Of a stretch of DNA of 64,000 bases, positions 57,001-64,000 are shown piece by piece; positions within the stretch are counted from its first letter, which is position 1, and every line of letters begins with the position of its first letter. The DNA comes from Schistosoma mansoni (Eukaryota > Platyhelminthes > Trematoda > Strigeidida > Schistosomatidae), in contig NW_017386027.1 in the NCBI RefSeq assembly GCF_000237925.1, forward strand, positions 1,426,001 to 1,490,000, read 5' to 3'. Both the position numbers and the translations under genes were made by a program. Under the pieces are notes generated by a model. The model worked only from the letters and a program-made list of their open reading frames with translations, searched no databases and was not told the origin of the DNA.

Positions 57001-60000
57001 CTTAAGTATAATACTAATAAGTTAAACCCATAAAAGAAATTGGCTGTTTTCACTTATCGTATGCCCACCCGTCGTCTATCTCGCCAAGTGATGTATGCTA
57101 ATGTTTGAATAAGGTGAAAGAAAATCAAGGGTACCAAACTAAAACGTGTTATCAGTCCGCGAAGTCAGTGACAATTGGTCTGAGCTAAGATAATGAATTC
57201 AGATTACCTAGTTAGGATCAGTGCGATCAATTTTTGGGGACATTGAGTGACATGGTACTCAAGAGATTGCAACAACGTAGATACATCTGCTTAAACTCTT
57301 CCGTTATATCCTATGTCTTTAAATTAACCTATACCTTTTATTTTACGGATTTTTCCGTTCTTTTAGAGTCACATTCTTTTTGCTTTTGATAATACCCCTC
57401 CTAACACCTTGATATTCATCTTGGTAACTTCATCTTTTTGTGCGTACGTTGTATGGTAAACTGAACAGATGCATATACGTGGTAGATTTTGCGTAAAGTT
57501 TGATCGACTGACTTAGTCACTGTTCAGCCCAATTCACAGTAATAGCTGACTTAGATATAAGTTAGAATACAGCTAGAGATTGTTAAACTAAGACATGAAA
57601 TCAAGCCATCATTGTAGGTCATAGCCATGTCGAAATCTGTAGATTTCTTGATTAGGACTCTGATATGGTGAGGGAATCAGAAGTAGTCAAATGAGAAGGT
57701 CAGTTGATCGTAGTCAGAAGTTAACCTGAGGGATAAATGCATATCACTAGCTAAGAAATGGATTGATCTTATATATATATTTGGTATCCTACTATACTTT
57801 CCCGTTCACTATTGTGTTCTCGCTCAAGTAACCAGTTGGGGGGGTTAGGTTCGGCCTGATACATGTTATTTATTAATATCATCCGATTTCGGACATCGCC
57901 TGTCATCATAGCTTCATACAATAATCATGATTTAAAATAATAATGTTTGTAATAATCATCTTATATTGTATATTTTGAATAATTCATTATTTATCAAAAG
58001 GGGGACTGATAGGTCCTGGGTTCGAATCTCACGAGGCGGGATCGTGGAGTTCCACAATAGGATGAAACGGCTATCTAGTGCTTCCAGGTTTTCTATGATG
58101 GTGATCTAGCTTCGATTGATTCATGATCTCAATTATATAAAATCCATTCATTTAATCTTTTCTTTTTATTTATTCTATAGTGATCTTGAATTAATCAAAC
58201 AATATGCTGAAGAAGTATACAGTGTAGCACTACATCCAATTGGTTTATTTATTTTAATTGGATTTAGTGATAAATTACGTTTAATGAATATATTAATTGA
58301 TGATTTAAGAATATTTCATGAATTTACAATACGTAGTTGTCGTGAAGTAAGTGAAATTTGTTACCATAGAGATAATTCCTGAGTATCATCTTCTCCTTTT
58401 TATGATATATTATCTTGATAGAAATGTACAATAGAAATGTTCAATAAATAAGAAGTTATAAATGATCTGTTCTACTTTATGGCTGCGAAATGTGGTAATT
58501 AAGAGTAGAAAATACTCGTAAGTTACTAGTATTTAACCACAGATGTCTTAGAAATATTGCTCGCATCTCCTGGGGTCACCGGGTAAGTAATAGTGAGGTT
58601 AGACACAGGGTATTCAGGAATGGTGATAAATCAGTTGATGAGGTTGTACATTTTCATCGACTGAGATGGTTGGGCTACGTGTTACGTATGCCTGAACACC
58701 GATTACCACGACGCGCAATGCTGATTAGTATTGGGGATGGTTGGAAAAGAGTTAGGGACGGCCAAACCAAAACGTGACATCAGTGCTTGAAGTCACCAAC
58801 TTCTAGTCGGAGTCGTGTTGGTAGGTGCAGACTACTTGGTTGGGGTCCGCGTGACTATCGTAACCAATGGTTAGAGTCTATTGATGATATGGCTCAGAAT
58901 CGATCACAATGGTGTAGGTGTATACACTCTCTGTGTTCCCTTACACCGTGAGAATAAAATTGCTTCATATCTATCTTTCTTTCTGTACTATATCCTTATA
59001 TACAATCTTTCTTTTATATATTACCATCACTAAATTAACTACTTCTATGAATTCAGTGTGTGTGAACAATAAGAAATTTTCACATCACCATACATCTAAA
59101 AGGCCATAAAGTTTATTAGGGTAGATTCAAGGTTGAAACAAATTATTTCTGTAAATACGAAAGGGGTTTGAAGTTAAGAATAGCTAGGGCTTCTATAAAC
59201 CTAAGAATTCGTCTTTGACATCTATTACAGGACGTTTTAGAAGATATGTTGATGTCAATTCTATGGTACGCTTTACTTATATATTTTACTATCGACTAAC
59301 ATTGTTTTCTACTTTCTATGTTTATCATAACATTTGACATTAACTAATTCTGAAGTTACCTGGAGACATGTCCCATAACCGTTAATTAGACTGTATGATT
59401 ACTCCTCCTTACGTATACGTGTCCATACAAATGCATGGATTGGTAGGATGTGACTTAATCAGTTGTATTATGTATGGAATCATAGAATTAGTTTTTTTTT
59501 CGACTCTCTTCTAGATGGTAAAGACATATAAACACTTTTCTTGACAACAATATTGAGAAGGGATTTTAGTTTTAACTGAATTTTCACAACTGCCTTGACA
59601 AGGTTATATTTGACAAGACACTATGAAGCGTATAGTGCCAATACCTTAGATTTTTCAGATCAACTCTGTCTTTTCACTGGTCCATTAAAATTCATAGAAA
59701 AGCATTGATTGCTTTTAAATACAAACAGTTGTTTGATAAATCGTTCTACCCTTCCTAATGATTGATAGTTATTTGTGTGGAAATAAATAAGGAATTGCAT
59801 TGGAAAGACTGAGTTATAAGTGTAGTGTTGAGGTTATATAACGAAAATTTTTCGAAAATACTTTACGATTATGTTAAATAACAATAGGACGAAACGGTCA
59901 TCCAGTGCTTCCAGGATTTCCATGGTGGTCTAGCTTCAATTAACTCATGATTTCAACTATATAAATAACATTTATTCAAAGATTTCACAAACTTCTCTTC

Positions 60001-62718
60001 ATGAGGTGTCAAGACGTTTAATACTTCATCAGAAAAACACTAAAAGAAAGTAAACCATCCCATTGACTTTGCAATCGTTAGATTATAGCAGGTTCTACAA
60101 CTTGGAGAATGAAACACTTATGTGTTCGATGAAGATGTCAGTAATTAACGAGAACAAATTATGCTTTGTTTCAAAGGTTTACACAAGACATCGCATAAGC
60201 ATGATTGACTGACAGGCCGTCTAAACAAAGCAGAGACTAAAAAGATAGTTCTAAAGAAATAAGAATGTACGATGAGAAGAGTAAAATTACTACAACAGCG
60301 AAATATCAGTGCAAATAAAGAAAATAATTAGATAACAACAAAACCATCCAGTCACATGTTCAGTATAAATTTGATTATATATTATCAAACTACTGAATAG
60401 TAGTCAGTAGCGTGGCTCATTATACAAAAAAGATGACCGGAGGGTAAATGATGTGAATGACAGTTTTTTAATCATTGTGAGAATATGAACTAACTGTTCT
60501 TCATCTATTTACCATTCAGTTCGCATCAATTTTTTATAACTGTCGTCCAATCTGAATTAAAGTGTGTATTTGTTTGATGTATATTCAGATTCTGAGTACA
60601 CGTGATCGATATGCAAATGGTTGATAAGTTACGAGATAAAATAGGGAACTAAACAGTTGCTTGATGAGTACTGTTTTCATATGAGATCGACTTTTGGAGT
60701 TAGCTTATGTTTATTCAAAAAAAGATCGGGAGATTTTGATCAAATATTTACCTGATGCAGATCATTGTCCTTATTCATTTTTAGCTAAATTAACTGACTA
60801 CATTTTTCTACTTCAATTGATACTATTGAAGTGAACGAGAACACAAGTGGGGACAATCGGATGTATTTGAATACAAAATTACAAAGTCTCTTAGTAAGAT
60901 TTGAGAACCTTACAGTACATACATACAGTACATATCGAGGCAATACGCATAGTATGCACATATGCCAATTAGAGACTGACCAGTTGCAGTCCTAACACAT
61001 CGATGGGAAGATTCAAACAAACAATACTAAATGAATTTAGTACATGCTTCGTTTACAAAATGTCAATCAATCGTCTCAAATATGACTGTTTCTTTTGCAA
61101 ATATCAGTCAACCGTCTCAGACTTCATTGTTCTTTCAACTCCATACCAATCATTCTTTGTTCTCGTTCTTTTTTCTTTGGTCTTCTTGACCATCTGTCTC
61201 CAGCTACTTCACTGTCGACTGATGACACATACTACTTATATCTGTGGATATCACTAGCACACACCACACTATCATTGTTTTGTTTACTTGATTTTTATTT
61301 AACTGACCGTTTTGTACACTGTAGTTATGGTAAAAAGTAGCAAGTTGGCTGGATTTAACATAAATTAGATGTAATATTAGTCGGAATTAAAGTCACCTAG
61401 ACTTCAACAATGATAATTTGGCTGGGTTCAAAACATAAATATCATGATTTTTAAATCATGGAGGGAAATGTTTTAGCTTAGATGGTTGTTGTTAGGTTAC
61501 ATGGATTAGATTGTTCCATTACCAAGCTTTTATTATCGTTCTGGACAATGTAGACTTTCTCATGAAGTAAACGCTAACGATGCCTATCAGCGATACTTTC
61601 TAGTTCAGAGAAATCATTCATACCTATACAATATACTTAAATTCTATCTGTCGTTTCATATTAGAGTCACTGTTATTATCATATTTAAATGTATTTAAAA
61701 GATTTGAAATTAAGTAACCGAATTTAAATCTGAAAACTATTCGCTCCTTTCATAGTTGAAAGCGTGAGTCAATTGAAGCTAGACCTTCAGGGAAAACCAG
61801 GAAGCATTGGACGGCCTTTTTGTCCTATTGTGGGACTTCTCAGCAGTGCGCATCCACGACCTCGCTCTTTATCAGTACAAACTCTATTAATAACACTTAA
61901 AAATTCCAAGCTTATTTGTTGATAAAACTGAACGAATCATAAGACACTATTTGTACTGGTCACTAGTCCAATCCTGATCTGAATGTCATCAGTAGTACGT
62001 ATTAACAACATTCATACAACATTTAGCCTACAACACCTACATGTTTTATTGATTAAGATATTCGCTGTAACACTATGTTGCAATTCAATATCAATATGGA
62101 GATTTGTAAAGATTGTAGTATTTTAGCAGTTGAATTCATGAGTCGATCTAGGCTAGATCACCATTAGATACCTGAAAGCATTGGTTGGCTGTTTCGTCCT
62201 AGCACAGGACCCCTCATCAGTGCGCATCCATGACTCTGCATATTCGACTCCAACCCAGGACCTTTGGTCTCACGTGTGGACGCTTAACATCTAGAACACT
62301 GAGTCAGTTGGGATCCGACGGTGTTAATGTCTAACTTCAATCGATCCGTGATCTCGCTCAACCTTTCGTCCATTATCTGAGGTGGATAACTGTCTTACAC
62401 CCGACACGGAATGAACTCCACTGTCCACAGCTTTTTTTTAATACAGTGCTATCTTTACAAATGTTTTACTTACTGTATATCTAACTTTTGCATCATTTTT
62501 TTTTCCAAAAAACTAGTGTGCTTTCAGTAATGGTGGACATTTAATTGGTGCAGTCAATGGAAATGTTATACAAATTTATTCAACAACAACATTTGATAAT
62601 CTCATTAATTTAAAAGGTCACAATGGTAAAATTCGTTCTATCATTTGGTCAGATGATGATTATAAATTAATTTCTTGTGGATTAGATGGTGCTGTTTATG
62701 AATGGGATACACAAAAAG
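51084..62718 (+). CDS. CFAP57: CFAP57 (WDR65), 5' half, continues beyond the window
   Basis: Exons 51084-51545, 51582-51847, 54943-55575, 58181-58346 and 62517-62718 join in frame (576 codons plus one base) from ATG 51084. CFAP57 is a WD-repeat, coiled-coil protein of ciliary axonemes, linked to inner dynein arms. Visible family blocks: [20 protein letters not shown] [87 protein letters not shown], and [15 protein letters not shown] with [10 protein letters not shown], so blades of two propellers. Intron 1 is only 36 bp. A schistosome-specific Asn/Thr/Ser-rich insert lies at ~290-430. Exon 3 ends at a GTATGT donor. The rest, including the coiled coil, is off the right edge. Confidence 0.95.
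51848..54480 (+). other. CFAP57 intron 2, left part
   Basis: AT-rich intron sequence with no exon or recurrent repeat that I recognise before the family B pair at 54480. Confidence 0.6.
54480..54855. mobile_element. Family B inverted pair in CFAP57 intron 2
   Basis: Left arm (minus) TATAGTTGAAATCATGAGTC to GGCCGTTTCGTCC; right arm (plus) from the promoter (GGGTTCAAATCTC B box) through CTGAGGA, a mutated AAAA box, CGGCCGTC and the tail. The middle contains the family 5' region (GTGGAGTCCAACCAGG, GGATTGGTTGAAGTTAGACA). Ends 88 bp before exon 3. Confidence 0.85.
55600..55690 (+). repeat. Dispersed repeat shared with 2.9 kb
   Basis: TTTATGGACAACCTTTGAGC and ATCACCTTGGATTGTCCAC match the segment at 2880-2940. 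Lies just inside CFAP57 intron 3. Confidence 0.5.
55856..56093. repeat. Tandem duplication, ~125 bp unit, in CFAP57 intron 3
   Basis: TAAATCTGATTGGTTCGTCC starts both units (55856 and 55981), and GATTAATCTGACCAGGACTA ends both. The second unit is ~12 bp shorter. Arms of a small hairpin (AGAGATATC / GATATCTCT) follow. Confidence 0.85.
57120..57330 (+). mobile_element. RTE LINE 3' end, degraded, CFAP57 intron 3
   Basis: GTACCAAACTAAAACGTG, GTCAGTGACAATTGGTCTGA, CGTAGATACATCTGC follow the order of the ORF terminus at 58.75-58.93 kb. Many differences. Confidence 0.6.
57985..58142 (+). mobile_element. Family B SINE, internal deletion, beside CFAP57 exon 4
   Basis: CTGATAGGTCCTGGGTTCGA (B box intact), GAGGCGGGATCGTGGAG, then a direct jump to TTCCACAATAGGATGAAAC, so the first ribozyme box is gone. 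The tail ends ~40 bp before the exon 4 acceptor and abuts its pyrimidine tract. Confidence 0.8.
58467..58957 (+). mobile_element. RTE-type LINE 3' end, fairly young, CFAP57 intron 4
   Basis: Translates with one or two frame breaks: [16 protein letters not shown] stretch, [73 protein letters not shown] and a stop near 58940. This is the C-terminus of an SR2/Perere-type RTE ORF, 5'-truncated. A LINE copy, not a host exon. Confidence 0.85.
59878..59970 (+). mobile_element. Family B SINE 3' fragment
   Basis: CAATAGGACGAAACGGTCAT through CTCATGATTTCAACTATATAA; only the second half of the ribozyme and the tail. Confidence 0.85.
60828..61310 (-). repeat. Family C repeat split by a family A insertion
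   Basis: 60828-60926 and 61046-61310 together are the reverse complement of 4015-4318. The overlapping small plus-strand frames are not conserved with the other copy. Confidence 0.65.
60934..61038 (+). mobile_element. Family A 3' fragment with 7 bp target duplication
   Basis: Begins ATCGAGGCAATACGCATAG and ends CAATACTAAATGAATTT; AGTACAT flanks it at 60927-60933 and 61039-61045. A 5'-truncated insertion into a family C copy. Confidence 0.8.
61748..61870 (-). mobile_element. Family B SINE, promoter part missing
   Basis: Minus strand: GAGGTCGTGGATGCGCACTG, CTGAGAA, GTCCC, then AAAA instead of GAAA, GGCCGTC and the AGCGTGAGTC-type tail, a subfamily shared with 42780-43175. Ribozyme predicted dead. 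Confidence 0.82.
62100..62440 (-). mobile_element. Family B SINE with 5' region, diverged
   Basis: Minus strand: GTGGAGTTCATTCCGTG and GATTGAAGTTAGACATTAAC, A box area (CTGACTCAGTGTTCTAG), degraded B box, CTGATGA, GGTCC/GGAC, GAAAC, but the cleavage triplet is lost. Immediately upstream of CFAP57 exon 5. Confidence 0.8.
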
Positions 62719-63135
62719 GTTTGTAATCCATTTAATAAAAAACAGAATAACTAAAATGATATTGTTATCACTTATAATTATTGATCGAATTAGTTAAATG
62801 CACTCACTATGGATGTGGCATGTAGCACGAAAGTTGACTACATTAACAGAGTGACTGATACCAATGGTGGTTCGGAGAGAGGTCAGCACTCAAGGAACAC
62901 AAAAAGAGGTAATACTTAACAAAATATAACGATATGAGTAAATTCCATAGTAAATGTTATATCTTAAAAGATAAAGTAATCCATTGATGTTGGGTCAATT
63001 ATATGACATTAACATGTTATCAACTTTACAATCCCAATACAAATGGATACAAATCACAATTTATGGGATGTTTAAAGCGTTTATCGTTTCAATATACAAT
63101 CAATCAGCAAATTATTCTTATATTAATTATGTATG
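62719..63135 (+). other. CFAP57 intron 5, no feature seen
   Basis: Begins with the exon 5 donor GTTTGT; no exon or recurrent repeat recognised before 63140. Confidence 0.6.
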
Positions 63136-63139
63136 GATC

Positions 63140-63245
63140 ATATATAGTTGAGATCATTAGTCAATTGAAGCTTGACCACCATGGAAAACTTGGAAGCACT
63201 GGATGGCCGTTTCGTCATATTGTGGGACTCCTCAGCAGTGAGTAT
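63140..63245 (-). mobile_element. Family B SINE fragment with intact ribozyme core
   Basis: Minus strand: CACTG, CTGAGGA, GTCC...GAC, GAAA, CGGCC, cleavage triplet AUC, CAGTG. Only core and tail are present; everything upstream, including the promoter, is missing. Confidence 0.85.
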
Positions 63246-63472
63246 TCAATAAACTGAAAAATCAGTAAATAAACAAAGAATGAGAGAACATTATAAAGAT
63301 ACTACGATGAACTAACAACAAGTACATGAATTGTTTGTCATCAGTTCATGTTAATATTTGAAAATATCATACAACAATGAAAGATATTATTGTTAAGATG
63401 GATATTGGTGAAGATTTGTAGTTTAGGTGGTTTTATTTTGAACAACATTGTCAGTAATAATTTTAAGTACTA

Positions 63473-63975
63473 TTTATTTATTTATTTAAACACATAAATG
63501 TTGGTACAAAGGAGCACCGGATATATATGCGCCAGATAAATCATTCGATTTGTGTGAGGGCTGTGATATTGACCGGGTGCCCAAAAGTAAGCAGGTGATT
63601 TTCTTAGGCGGCCATACTCCGAACCTATGACCTACAGGCCTAATCCACAAGACAGTGGAACAATGTAAGGAGATACAGTTCCATAGTAGCCGGTGACCAA
63701 CAACAGGTTCATACGCCATTTGTTCTTTCAGGATCGTGGTGCTCACGTGCACCAGTGGTTTGGAATCAGGGTTTTCCAACTCCCTTTGGTGGACTCTCCG
63801 TATCCACCAACCCGGTTGAAGCGCCGGACATTCGCTTTTGGTCTTCTCAATTTTGTAAACAACACCCGTGGTGTGAGAAGGCAGTGAGTAGGACTTCCGT
63901 AGCAGAAGCTATATACACGTGTCCATGTGAGAGCATTTCGGAGGGGGGAGAGCGAGCATTTGAGGGAACAAATTT
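63473..63975 (-). mobile_element. Family D retroposon near right edge
   Basis: ATTT-type tail at the left (TTTATTTATTTATTTAAACA) and the 5' region at the right with a short deletion after GGAGAGCG. It carries the family peptide frame (97 codons, 63486-63779). Confidence 0.8.
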
Positions 63976-64000
63976 TAAGTAAAAGTGAATTATTTGAATC

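Noticed and set aside
58600-58957. Host exon within CFAP57 intron 4
   Set aside because: The protein text is the C-terminus of an RTE LINE, and CFAP57 reads through from exon 4 to exon 5 without it.

Overview
The window reads as a scaffold from a blood fluke (Schistosoma). The basis is AT-rich, repeat-saturated DNA; dispersed Smα-type repeats that carry hammerhead ribozymes; RTE- and CR1-type LINEs; a CsRn1/Boudicca-like Ty3 LTR element; and spliced genes with 36-55 bp micro-introns near their 5' ends. Species cannot be told from the sequence alone. A run of 200 N (42839-43038) is an assembly gap.

Layout. 1-15 kb is mostly repeats around the last coding exon of an unidentified plus-strand gene (4846-4944). 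15.7-16.4 kb holds five exons of a Rab18-like small GTPase on the minus strand, with its last exon not found. 16.9-19 kb is a Penelope-like remnant with inverted flanking repeats. 20.5-31.7 kb is a nest of retroelements: a minus CR1-like LINE, a plus RTE LINE, and a plus CR1-like LINE that was hit first by a 382 bp insert and then by a nearly whole 5.57 kb LTR retrotransposon (25066-30638). 31.8-43.7 kb is a complete six-exon wntless (WLS/Evi) gene whose splice junctions join in frame to 627 codons. 45-51 kb is repeats plus LTR-element fossils. From 51.1 kb to the right edge runs the 5' half of CFAP57, a WD-repeat axonemal protein; five exons are visible and the gene leaves the window.

The three identified genes act in separate processes: membrane traffic (Rab18-like), Wnt ligand export (WLS) and ciliary/flagellar axoneme assembly (CFAP57). 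Nothing suggests an operon or shared pathway. Most other DNA is intronic or intergenic and built from recurrent families, labelled here A (Smα type, hammerhead, CTGACGA core), B (a second tRNA-promoter SINE with a different hammerhead, CTGAGGA core), C (a dispersed ~300 bp repeat) and D (a ~530 bp retroposon with an AAAT tail and 8-12 bp target duplications).

The most unusual signals are that families A and B each carry a hammerhead with a palindromic six-base stem III, that both recur as head-to-head inverted pairs and as tandem joints, and that the Rab18-like protein lacks the switch II catalytic glutamine.
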